Shown: positions 35,295-44,824 of the stretch, one piece after another
How the letters are laid out: the number at the start of each line of letters is the position of its first letter
How positions within the stretch are numbered: the stretch's first letter is position 1
Assembly (NCBI GenBank): GCA_007115705.1
Contig: QXEO01000546.1
Coordinates: forward strand, 6,722,124 to 6,786,123
Reading direction: 5' to 3'
Length of the DNA stretch: 64,000 nucleotides
Source: Dactylis glomerata
Taxonomy: Eukaryota > Streptophyta > Magnoliopsida > Poales > Poaceae
Translations under genes and position numbers: made by a program
The notes under the pieces: model-generated
What the model was told of the DNA's origin: nothing
The model's database searches: none
Seen by the model: only the letters and a program-made list of their open reading frames with translations

Positions 35295-35948
35295 AGTTTC
35301 TGCAATATACCGACATTTGTTAGTTAGAATACACGCTATATATTCAAAATGCACGCTAAAACTAATTTTAACTAATTCTAATTCTAACTAACAAACTAAC
35401 ACTAACTTCTAACTAAGTACTAAGGGCATTCCTATTCGGCGCTTCAAGCGCCTGTTACGGGTGGACGCCTGAAGGCATGTTCTTGACCGGACAAAAATAA
35501 TAGATTTTTATTTCTATTGGGCCAGCCCACTAAGATTTTAACGTCTGTGGGGGGTGCGCGTCAAATAGGAATTGCCCACAGCACCCAGCGGGCAAAAGAG
35601 GCCGAAAAAACAGCACCAGCGGGCAAAAGAGGCCCAAAAAAACAGCACCGCGTCAGCCCGCGTCAGTGCGTCAGTACGTCTTCTCCAACGCGACGCCCGC
35701 GTCAGTGCCCGTCGCCTCGAGTCCCGCCGCGTCAGTGCTTTGGGCGCCCCGCCGTCACCTTCAATGCCTGCCGCGGCATCAACGCCGGCGTGCCGATTGG
35801 GCTGCCGCTCGGTGGCATTCATTGCGGCCGCTGGACGCCCGGCCACTGGCCCCTTTAAAAGGAGGCCAACGGAGCCGCGGCCACCAGCCTCCATCGCCAT
35901 AGCCAGCACAGCCGCCAGAGCCACCACATCCCGGCCACCACAGCAGCC
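35295..35948 (+). promoter_or_regulatory. Divergent promoter region between companion gene and plus-strand gene 1
   Basis: 654 bp separate the start codons of the leftward companion gene and the rightward gene at 35949. TTTAAAA at 35854-35860 is a plausible TATA element for the rightward gene, ~90 bp upstream of its ATG. The stretch 35540-35850 is GC-rich with long frames on both strands that lack protein character. Confidence 0.45.
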
Positions 35949-36917
35949 ATGGGGTTCTGGAAGAAGGGCAAGGGCAGCCACGACCACGAGGCCGGCGGGT
36001 CGCGCCGGTCTGGGCGCCGCCAGTCTCCTCCACGCCGCCAGTCTCCTCCACGCCGCGCCAGGACGGCCTCGCCGCAGTGCCAGCGTGACCGCCGGTACAT
36101 TCTGGTGAGTCACTGCCAGGCGCTGTACCAGTGCGGCCAGAGCGTGGACTGGCCGGACTGCAGGCTCCCCGGCGGGTGGCACCTCAACAGTCGGCGCGTG
36201 CCGGTCCCGCCGGTGCCGCGCTTCGGCCCGGAGCGGGTCGCCGAGATCCGCCGCCGGCGCGCACTGATGCCGGCGCGCCTCCGCGCCGATCCCGCCTTTG
36301 GCTACGATAGCCAATGGTGGGACAACTTCGGGCCGCGGGAGCGCGACCCGGTGCGGCGGGCGGCCTTCCTAGGGGAGGTCGCCCCCAACCCCTACGCCGG
36401 CGTGTACATGCCGGAGCCGGGGCCAGAGCCGCCGCAGGCGGATCCCTTCATCGAGGAGATGGAGGAGGACGAGGAGGCGCCGCCGGAGGTGGGCGGCGAC
36501 GACATCCCTGGCGAGGAGCCCAGGTACGACACCGACGACTTCGTCGGCAGCGTCGCCTACGGCATCCTCGACGCGATGGACCACGGTGAGGCGCCGCCAC
36601 CCCCGCCACCGATGTCCGAGGAGGAGGAGCTCCGGGTCGCCGTCCTCATCTCCGAGGAGGAGGAGAAGAGGCGGTGGGCCGGCATCGACACGGCGCTGGC
36701 CATGTCCGTGCACCAGCAGCACGGCCGGCCACCGTCGCCTCCTCCACAGCGTGCGGCGACTCCACCGCCGCCTCCTCCACCAGGCCCACCGCCGCCGCCA
36801 CCGCGTGCGGCGACTCCACCGCCGCCTCCTCCACCAGGTCCTCCTCCACCGCCTGCGGCCAACTGGCCGTGGCCGCAGGGGCCCTACATCATCCTCCCCG
36901 ACGAGGACGATGAGTAG
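35949..36917 (+). CDS. Plus-strand gene 1 inside CACTA-2: VPVPPVP-family protein with UIM-like motifs and proline-rich tail
   Basis: A single-exon ORF of 322 residues with ATG at 35949 (MGFWKKGKGS) and stop at 36917. The N-terminus is basic with a repeated RRQSPP motif. The centre has GGWHLNSRRVPVPPVPRFG, then DSQWWDNFGPRERD, shared in layout with the gene at 39003. An acidic region follows, then two sequences matching the ubiquitin-interacting-motif pattern (EEELRVAVLISEEEE and GIDTALAMSVHQQ). The C-terminus is a repeated proline block (RAATPPPPPPPGPPPP twice). AATAAAAAA at about 37040 could serve polyadenylation. It is antisense to the transposon genes and has GC-rich codons, so it may be a captured host gene. 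The family is not recognised and UIM assignment is inference. Confidence 0.65.
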   Translation: MGFWKKGKGSHDHEAGGSRRSGRRQSPPRRQSPPRRARTASPQCQRDRRYILVSHCQALYQCGQSVDWPDCRLPGGWHLNSRRVPVPPVPRFGPERVAEIRRRRALMPARLRADPAFGYDSQWWDNFGPRERDPVRRAAFLGEVAPNPYAGVYMPEPGPEPPQADPFIEEMEEDEEAPPEVGGDDIPGEEPRYDTDDFVGSVAYGILDAMDHGEAPPPPPPMSEEEELRVAVLISEEEEKRRWAGIDTALAMSVHQQHGRPPSPPPQRAATPPPPPPPGPPPPPPRAATPPPPPPPGPPPPPAANWPWPQGPYIILPDEDDE

Positions 36918-38942
36918 GCCGCGGCGAGGACGACGACGCCGACGCCCCTGTGCCCGCCCCGACGAGGGCTTTTTATTTTTATTTTTTATTTTTATTTTTC
37001 TATGTTTTTTTTAATTTCAATGTATTATATATATAAGTAATAAAAAATTTGCCTACGGCAATTTAAATGCGAATTTTTTTTAAAAAAAAGAAAAAATTGG
37101 CCGGCCGGGCTCACCGTCGAAGGGGGGCGGCGGCGCTGGGGGTGCGGGGCGGGCGCACGGGGCCGGGCGTCGCGGCGACGCTGGGGGGGGCGGCGGCGCA
37201 GGCCACCTGCAGAGAGAGAATGTGATGAGCGGCGGCGCGGGGGGAAAAGGGAGAGGTCGCGGCGGCGGCGCTCACCGAGGATGGCGGCAGCGGCGGCGCT
37301 CTCCGAGGACGGCGGCAGGAAACTCGGACAGCCTGCCGGCGTGTTTTCGCTCCGCGCGCAAAAGTCCTTAGCAATTTCGGCCGATTTGGGGGGAAGTGGG
37401 GGAGGAAGAAGGGCGAGTTATATTTGGAGGGGTCATTGGTCCCGGTTCGTGGCACCAACCGGGACCAATGACTCAACGGTCCCGGTTGATGCCACAAACC
37501 GGGACCAATGACCTGGGCGAGGGGCGCTGCTGAGCCGCCACGTGCCCATTAACGGTCCCGGTTGATGCCACAAACCGGGACCAATGTCCTGGGCGAGGGG
37601 CGCTGCTGAGCCGCCACGTGCCCATTGTTTTTCTGTTTTAACTTGCTGTTTTCATTTTAACAGGAAAAAACTTTCTTCTATTTAAAATTTGGAAAAACTT
37701 TCAACAGGAAAAGTGTTTCAATTTAAATAACTAATCTAAAACCATTTTCTGTTTTCAAAATTATGAATTCTAACTAAACAATTTTACTATTTTTAATAAA
37801 AAATGCACTAACACGTTTAAAACGGGCATAACAAATTCAAAAATGATCCAAACAATGTGAAACCTTCGCGTGGTGTCATATTATGTGTCATAGTTGCAAG
37901 GAAAATATTGAACTTGGAAAATTGCAAACATCATAAAAAATCCTTCACAAAATGACCTATCATGTTCGAGGTTTCATTGCATTTAGGTCAAACCACCAAT
38001 GTTATGGCTAGAATCAGGGCATAGTTTATGATAATGTGCCCATATTGTGCACACATGTGCATCTTGGGATGGCTTACGATGTTGCAGGAGGAAGTTTTCG
38101 TTTTCGACGCACGAAATAGCCAATTTCCATTTTTGAGGTGCCGAAATTGGGGTGTTCTATGAAGGAACCACCAAATTAAAGTTTGGCATTGGCACCAACC
38201 CATTTTTCAAAAATACTAGACCACCTTAGATGGACCAATTCCCAACCGGTGTATCAGAAACCTTACCGTCCATCCCTCATGAAAAAGACAAATTCCTGCC
38301 GATTCGATAGGAGGGTGCCCAGATTTGTACTACAAGTACAGGATATAATGCTTGTGAATTTTTTTAAAAATCATTTATAGGTTCACAACATGCTATTTCA
38401 CTAGAGATCTACTTCAAGTTTAGCGAGGCTCAGCCCCGGGCTAAGAAGCTTCAAGCCCGCCGCTTTGAATATAGTTTGAAACGGGCATAAGAAATTCAAA
38501 AATGATCCAAACAATGTGAAACCTTCGCGTGGTGTCATATTATGTGTCATAGTTGCAAGGAAAAATATTGAACTTGGAAAATTGCAAACATCATAAAAAA
38601 TCCTTCATAAAATGACCTATCATGTTCGAGGTTTCATGGCATTTAGGTCAAACCACCAATGTTATGGCTAGAATCAGGGCATAGTTTATGATAATGTGCC
38701 CATATTGTGCACACGTGCATCTTGGAATGGCTTACGATGTTGCAGGAGAAAGTTTTCCTTATCCCACCGACAGTTTAGTTAGATGACACAAAAACCACCT
38801 TTAGTCCCGGTTGTACCCACCAGCCGGGACTAAAGGTTAGATAGTTTCCCGCGCCACTGCGTTCCCGCCTATTTTCTTCCCGCGCTTTCCACCTTTTCCC
38901 GCCTCCGTCTTCCCGCCATTTTTTCACTATATATATGTAGGC
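36918..38942. other. Interval between plus-strand genes 1 and 2 with motif clusters and repeats
   Basis: It contains a GC-rich block (37100-37430); four facing GGTCCCGGTT/AACCGGGACC motifs at 37437-37590 within a duplicated ~105-bp unit (from 37478 and 37550, sharing GGGCGAGGGGCGCTGCTGAG); another facing pair TTTAGTCCCGGTT/AGCCGGGACTAAA at 38800-38835; and the ~285-bp direct repeats listed separately. CTATATATAT at 38928-38937 is a TATA element about 70 bp upstream of gene 2. No other gene is supported. Confidence 0.55.
37819..38760. repeat. Pair of ~285-bp direct repeats 661 bp apart, third partial copy at 39508-39592
   Basis: Copies at 37819-38097 and 38480-38758 share AACGGGCATA, AAATGATCCAAACAATGTGA, CTTCGCGTGGTGTCATATTA, and GTGCCCATATTGTGCACAC with only a few differences. 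A third, more diverged fragment (TATTATGTGTCATAGCTGCA ... AAACATCATAAAAAATCATT) begins just after the stop codon of gene 2. The copies therefore flank gene 2. Confidence 0.8.
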
Positions 38943-39002
38943 TTGGCCTCCATTTACATATCACATCTAGACTCATATCTGCAAACCTCATCACTCTCTC
39001 CC

Positions 39003-39500
39003 ATGGCCTCCATCGTATCTCTAACCCCCAAGGAGGCGGAGGCGCTTTGCGCCTCAAACTACCCCTGCCCGCCGGGCTACCGCGTCCCCACCGGCTGGAT
39101 GCTGAGCGTCGGAGGCGTACCGGTCCCTCCTGTCCCTCTAGGTGTGGCGCGTCAGATGGCCATCACGAACCACTACTACTTCGAGCTCACGCCAGAGCAG
39201 CGGAGGAATCCCCAGTGGCATCCCGACTACAGCCCGACTTGGGACGCCTTCTTCATCAATCGGCGTGAGAGTGCGCTTGCCAGGCACGAGGAGGACGGCC
39301 CACCTTGTTCGAACTTCAACGAGGCCGGCCGTCGGCTGTGGTGGCGCGGCCGGACTCTCCAGAGCGTCATGGCCTACCATGGCCCCCGCCTGTGCTACCC
39401 TCAGTCTCAGCCCACGCGTGCTCACCCGCCGAGGTTCGACTACCGCGACTCCGACGGCTACAGTGGCGATGTTTATAGGGCTAGGCATGACTATGACTGA
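39003..39500 (+). CDS. Plus-strand gene 2 inside CACTA-2: VPVPPVP-family protein
   Basis: A single-exon ORF of 165 residues from ATG 39003 (MASIVSLTPKEAEALCAS) to stop 39500. The open frame extends 20 codons upstream but TATA (38928-38937) and the untranslated-like sequence favour 39003. The central segment TGWMLSVGGVPVPPVPLGV, then ELTPEQRRNPQ and SPTWDAFFINRRE matches the layout of gene 1 (GW-x-L, VPVPPVP, R-x-x-I, W-D-x-F). The C-terminus is rich in Tyr, Asp and Arg (YRDSDGYSGDVYRARHDYD). There are no membrane segments or signal peptide. Function unknown. It is antisense to the transposase, which ends 170 bp downstream. Confidence 0.68.
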   Translation: MASIVSLTPKEAEALCASNYPCPPGYRVPTGWMLSVGGVPVPPVPLGVARQMAITNHYYFELTPEQRRNPQWHPDYSPTWDAFFINRRESALARHEEDGPPCSNFNEAGRRLWWRGRTLQSVMAYHGPRLCYPQSQPTRAHPPRFDYRDSDGYSGDVYRARHDYD

Positions 39501-39669
39501 ATCACTCCAATATTATGTGTCATAGCTGCATGGAAAAATATTGAACTTGGATAATTGCAAACATCATAAAAAATCATTCACAAAATGACATGTCATAGTT
39601 TTCATACATTACATAGATTTACATAGGGTTTAGGGTAATTCTCCTTCGTCGCGTATGTCGATCCCTTGC

Positions 39670-42600
39670 CTATGATCGCTTCTTAGGCCGTAACCATGGA
39701 GCATCTTCATTATTTAACGGGATGCAAGGGTCAGTTTTCACGGTGAAGGGCGGAATTTCTTCAAACTTATCATAATCTGCTGACATGTCTGTCTTGTCCT
39801 CGACTCCCGCGATGTTTCTTTTCCCTGAAAGAACTATGTGACGCCTGGGCTCATCGTCTGATGTATTCGTTTCCTTATTTTTCCTTTTTTTCGGTCTGGA
39901 GGACATGTCCTTCACATAGAAAACCTGAGCCACATCATTGGCTAGGACGAATGGTTCGTCTCTGTAACCAAGATTCTTGAGATCCACTGTTGTCATTCCG
40001 TACAGCTGGTCCACCTTTACCCCTTCTCTATTCATGTTGACCCAACTGCACCGAAACAAAGGGACCTTAAAAGTAGGTCCATAGTCAAGTTCCCATATCT
40101 CCTCTATGTAACCATAGTATGTGTCCTTTTTCCCATTGTCACATGTTGCATCAAAGCGGACACCACTATTTTGGTTAGTGCTCTTTTTATCTTGGGAGAT
40201 CGTGTAAAATGTATTCCCATTTATCTCGTACCCTTGGAAAGTCAATACAGTCGCAGATGGTGTCGCGGCCAACAAGTAGAGCTGATCTCCAATAGTGGTG
40301 TCATTTATGAGATGTAATTGCAACCAAGTGCCAAAAGTCTCCATGTGATTTTCTTTAATCCAGTAGTCATCCTTCCCCGGGAACTTAGAGCGTACAACAT
40401 TCATGTGTTCCTTGATATACGGAGCCACGAAGGTAGAGCTTTGTAAAACTGTGTAGTGTGCTTGATTCAAAGAATGCCCGTCCCTAAATATCATTGCTTT
40501 CTTTCCTAGCGTGCCTTTTCCACTTAGTCTCCCCTCATACCGTGATTCAGGAACACCAATCGGCTTAAGGTCAGGAAGAAAGTCAACACAGAACCCAATG
40601 ACCTCCTCTGTTCCATAGCCCTTGGAGATGCTTCCTTCTGGCCTTGCACGATTACGAACATATTTCTTTAAGACTCCCATGAACCTCTCGAAGGGGAACA
40701 TATTGTGCAGAAATATAGGACCGAGAATGGAAATCTCATCAACTAGGTGAACTAAGAGATGCGTCATAATATTGAAGAAGGACGGGGGGAACACCAACTC
40801 AAAACTGACAAGACATTGGACCACATCCTTTTGCAGCCTTTCTAGACTTTCTCGATCGATCACCTTCTGAGATATTGCATTGAGGAATGCACATAGCTTC
40901 ACAATGGGTACTCGAACATTTTCCGGTAGAAGCCCCCTCAATGCAACCGGAAGCAACTGCGTCATAATCATGTGACAATCATGAGACTTCAGGTTCTGGA
41001 ATTTTTTCTCTGCCATATTTATTATTCCCTTTATATTAGACGAGAACCCAGCCGGGACCTTGATACTATTCAGGCATTCAAAAAAGATTTCCTTCTCTGC
41101 TTTGGTAAGAGCGTAGCTGCTTAAGTATTGACGGCCTTTATCAGTATGCTTGTTGTATGGGTCTTTGATACGTTGCTGGTCCTCCCGTGCTTCTGGTGTA
41201 TCTTTTGTCTTCCCATACACGCCTAGGAAGCCTAGCAGGTTCACGCAAAGATTCTTCGTCACGTGCATCACATCGATTGAAGAACGGACCTCTAGGTCTT
41301 TCCAATACTCAAGCTCCCAAAATATAGATTTCTTCTTCCACATGGCCGTGTGTCCGGTAATGGGGTCTTTCGGAACAGATTGACCACCAGAACCCTTTCC
41401 AAATATTACTTCTAGGTCCTTCACCATACCAAATACATCAGCACCTTTAGGGAGCTTAGGCTTCTTCCGGTGATCTGCCTCACCGTTGAAATGCTTGCCT
41501 TTTTTTCTTACTTGATGATTGGTCGGAAGAAATTTACGACACTCCAGGTACACAACCTTCTTACATTTATCCAAATATGTACCTTTAGTCTTATCTAAAC
41601 AGTGCGTGCATGCATTGTATCCCTTGTTTGACTGTCCTGAAATATTACTAAGAGCAGGCCAATCATTGATGGTTACGAACAGCAACGCTCGTAGGTCAAA
41701 TGGCTCCTGTTTGTGCTCATCCCACACCTTTACACCTGGTTCTGCCCACAGCTGCAATAGTTCATCGACTAATGGCCTTAGATACACATCAATGTCGTTG
41801 CCGGGTTGCTTTGGTCCTTGGATGAGCACTGGCATCATAATGAACTTCCGCTTCATGCACAACCAAGGAGGAAGGTTGTAGATACATAGAGTCACGGGCC
41901 AGGTGCTGTGACTGCAGCTCTGCTCCCCAAAAGGATTCATGCCGTCTGTACTTAGACCAAACCATAAGTTCCTCGCATCACCTGCAAAGTTTGAGTACTT
42001 TCTCTCGATGTTTCTCCACTGCGACCCATCGGCGGGGTGTCTCAGTTTCCCGTCTTTCTTACGCTCTTCTTTGTGCCATCGCAACAACCTAGCATGCTCT
42101 TTGTTTCTGAACAGACGTTTCAACCGTGGTATTATAGGAGCATACCACATAACCTTAGCAGGAACCTTCTTCCTGGGGGGCTCGTCATCACCCTCAACAT
42201 CACCAGGGTCATCTTGTCTGATCTTGTACCGACATGCAGTGCATACCGGACATTTATCCATATTCTCATACTTCTCACCACGGTATAAGATACAGTCATT
42301 AATGCATGCATGTATCTTCTCCACATCTAATCCTAGAGGGCAGATAGTCTTCTTTGCTTCGTACGTTGTCTCGGGCAGCTCATTATCCTTTGGAAGCTTT
42401 GGCTTTATTATTTTTAGTAACTTCTCAAATCCCTTGTCAGATAAACCAGCCTCTGCCTTCCATTTCAGCAATTCAAGTGTGGTACCGAGCTTTGTGCTGC
42501 CATCTTCGCAATTTGGGTATAATAACTTTTTGTGATCGTTTTGCATGGCCTCCAACTTCAGCTTCTCCCTTTCTGTATCGCATTGTTGCTTTGCATCAGA

Positions 42601-43155
42601 AATGACCCGACCAAGACCATCACCGGGCTCATCCGATGCCCGTTGTTCTTCTTCATTGCCGCCTCCCTCTTCTTCATTGTCTTCCATTGCAGTATCACTG
42701 TATTCTTCAGGATAGCTGTCATCATCCTCTTCTTCATTTTCTTCCAGCCTAACCCCTCTTTCTCCGTGCATGGCCCAACAATAATATCCGGGCATGAAAC
42801 CTCTCCGAAGCAGATGGCTTTGAAGGATTCTCGGGGCAGAGTGCTCCGTCAAATTTCGACAGTCGATGCAGGGACAAGGCATAAAATTATCCACTTTGTT
42901 TGCCTTAGCCACATCGATAAATTTATGCAGGCCTGCAATAAAATCAGAATCGCGTCGGTCGCCGTACATCCATCGCATCCGCGCATCGATCTGCGTTATA
43001 ATAATTAACTATTATAATAACATCATGAATAGTGAAATGACCACCCACATGGACACATATGCAAGATTTTTATATCAGTTACAGATGAAGAAGATAAGGT
43101 TGCTAACCTCGGCGGAGGATACCGTGTTGTGCGAACTTAAATGTGGCATGGACAT
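39670..43155 (-). CDS. CACTA-2 TNP2-type transposase (Transposase_21), intact
   Basis: The main exon, 39670-42990, is open for over 1100 codons. A short first exon at 43155-43108 (ATG, MSMPHLSSHNTV) can be joined in phase (GAG/GTTAGC donor; ACGCAG acceptor), otherwise translation could start at 42978. Domains on the 42978 numbering are: Transpos_assoc about 1-75 with CPCIDC; CPVC zinc motif near 243; Transposase_21 about 275-575 with STDGMNPFG and SIDVMHVTKN; DUF4218 about 620-800 (KSHDCHMIMTQLLPVALRG, MFPFERFMGVLKKY); DUF4216 about 910-1020 (YYGYIEEIWELDYG). The protein cuts at the CACTA ends. No stop or frameshift is visible, in contrast to CACTA-1. Confidence 0.92.
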
Positions 43156-43269
43156 TTCGTCGAACACCTTGTGTGCAATCAAAGGAAAAAAAAGCTAGCA
43201 CCCACACCACACACACAATTCAGCAAATTTTTGTGGCAAAGGGCAAAGGGCTGGGTATCAATTTATAGC

Positions 43270-43520
43270 CAGGGGAGGGTCTTTGATCCCGGTTCATGCC
43301 ATGAACCGGGACCAATGACCCGCATAGAGGCACGTGTCATGCTGGGGAGGCCTTGGTCCCGGTTAATGCCACAAACCGGGACCGATACCCCGAAATGAAC
43401 CGGGACTAATCTCCAGGCGGCATGGACCGGGACCAATAAGTGTCATTGGTCCCCAATGGCCAGCCGAACCGGGACAGATGACATTTGGGTGCTGGACCAA
43501 AGACCCTTTTTCTACTAGTG
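43270..43520. repeat. Right subterminal repeats and terminus of CACTA-2
   Basis: Facing GGTCCCGGTT / AACCGGGACC motifs (about 43288, 43304, 43357, 43373, 43399, 43428, 43467) precede the CACTAGTAGAAAAAGGGTC terminus read on the minus strand. Confidence 0.88.
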
Positions 43521-43523
43521 TAA

Positions 43524-43688
43524 AACACAAAAATAGCAGAAAATAAGAAATTGGCACGGTGGCATCTCGTTAATAGGTTAGTTCCAGAAAATGTATAAAA
43601 ATGCCATGAAGTGTAACGAAACACTAAGCAAATGGTGTAAAAACAAGCATGGAGCATCAAAAATTATGGATACGTTGGAGACGTATCA
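43524..43688 (-). repeat. 5' LTR of element E, outer part
   Basis: The final 165 bp of the LTR interrupted at 31065, ending ...GGAGACGTATCA and followed by the target duplication ATGAC. Confidence 0.93.
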
Positions 43689-43693
43689 ATGAC

Positions 43694-44406
43694 CATGGTT
43701 TGTGCAAGTTCCACAGCAAACTATGGAACCATGGTCCCATTTTTGGTGGAGATGTGCATCTTTGCATTTCCAACAACTTTTGCAGCTAGTGTTTTTTCAG
43801 TTTCCACATAAAAAATGCATTTCCCATTTTTCAGGTGGCCGAAGGGGTCAAAACAGATGCTTTTTTGTGAAGGGGCCACAAAGGGCAGTGTGCAAAACAT
43901 CACCACTCTAATTTTCATGGGTGGGGGACCTACCAGGGGTGCCACATCCAGGAGGTTAGGAATTATCTCGGCCTTCTTCCATATAATGAATATTTTTTGC
44001 CCTAAATCCATTTAAATCCAATTTTGCACTGGGGCTACAAGAAATGTACACCAGAAAAATAGGGGAAAAATACAGAGAGGTCCCCTGTGGGTGTGGGACC
44101 CTAGAACCAAGACCAAACCATGCTTCCCACCCCACCTGGCAGACATCGATGGCACCGCGAGTTTGACCTAGATATCGAAGGGGGGGGCCTGGGGAATTCA
44201 GAAAAAATTAAAAAAATAGAAAAACAATGTATGGAGTCATGGTGAGTGATGCATCACCTAGGAAAAATACCAAACATGCCATCCCAAGGGTTCACAGGTG
44301 GACTCTTTCACACAAAGGTGCTTCCAGGCAGGAAAAATCCTAAAAAATAGAAAAACACTGCATTTTCCATTTTTTTTTCAGTGGCCGGATGTGTCAAAAC
44401 AGGTGT
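43694..44406. repeat. Tandem repeat array, ~665-bp unit (right part)
   Basis: Unit 2 resumes at 43694 and ends at 44156; unit 3 starts at 44157 with GCGAGTTTGACCTAGAT. Unit 3 has an internal deletion after about 44330 and is last recognisable near GGCCGGATGTGTCAAAACAG at 44385-44404. 44407-44824 holds no gene I can support. Confidence 0.78.
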
Positions 44407-44824
44407 GTGGGTCCTTCAAATAGACTTTATTTAAAAAATACGCCGTGGATCCTCTAACTTCCAAACCCTAACTTTTCTGACTTTGGGTCACTGACAGTAG
44501 GCCCCATGTGTGGTGGGCCCTACTTACCAGTGACACAAAGTCAGACCACGCTAAGTCAGAGGAGCCCGTTTCGGTTTGTGCCCTGTTGTTTTGTGCCTAG
44601 CATGTTACACTTTGTTACGTGTAACGCGACGATCCTTTGACTTCGCGCATGTGGGCCTGCGCATGGCCGTTCATACTTGATTAATTTCATGCCTGGGAAA
44701 TTGGAGAAGTCATTATGGCTTGATTAAGTGGCTGTTCCTGGCCTACAAAATGCGCAGCAGCCTCCCGAGCCAGCCAGTCAATCAACTATCCTTCTTATTC
44801 TTCTTCTTCCTGTCACCACCGTGG

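Larger units (their letters stand above)
31066..43520 (-). mobile_element. CACTA-2: complete CACTA transposon (12,455 bp)
   Basis: The left end is CACTGGTGGAAAAAGGGCC, the right end is ...TTTTTCTACTAGTG (complement CACTAGTAGAAAAA), and TAA lies on both sides (31063-31065 and 43521-43523). Removal of the element and one TAA restores a collinear LTR of exactly the same length as its partner. It encodes an intact transposase and a multi-exon companion gene on the minus strand, plus two plus-strand genes in the centre. It is probably autonomous or nearly so, subject to the splice defect noted for the companion gene. Confidence 0.95.
24369..43688 (-). mobile_element. Element E: non-autonomous Athila-family LTR element, split by CACTA-2
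   Basis: Both ends are fixed: ATGAC (24364-24368) and ATGAC (43689-43693) flank it. The left LTR is 24369-26091. The right LTR is 29508-31065 plus 43524-43688; both total 1723 bp. The interior (26092-29507, about 3.4 kb) has a primer site matching the Asp-tRNA type at 29481-29497 but no protease, RT or integrase. It must be mobilised by a relative such as element A. It is inserted into the ~665-bp tandem repeat. Confidence 0.93.

Noticed and set aside
35538..36314. 258-codon Ala/Arg-rich frame antisense to plus-strand gene 1
   Set aside because: A GC-rich shadow frame; the opposite strand has TATA, a better start context and a protein with recognisable sequence features.
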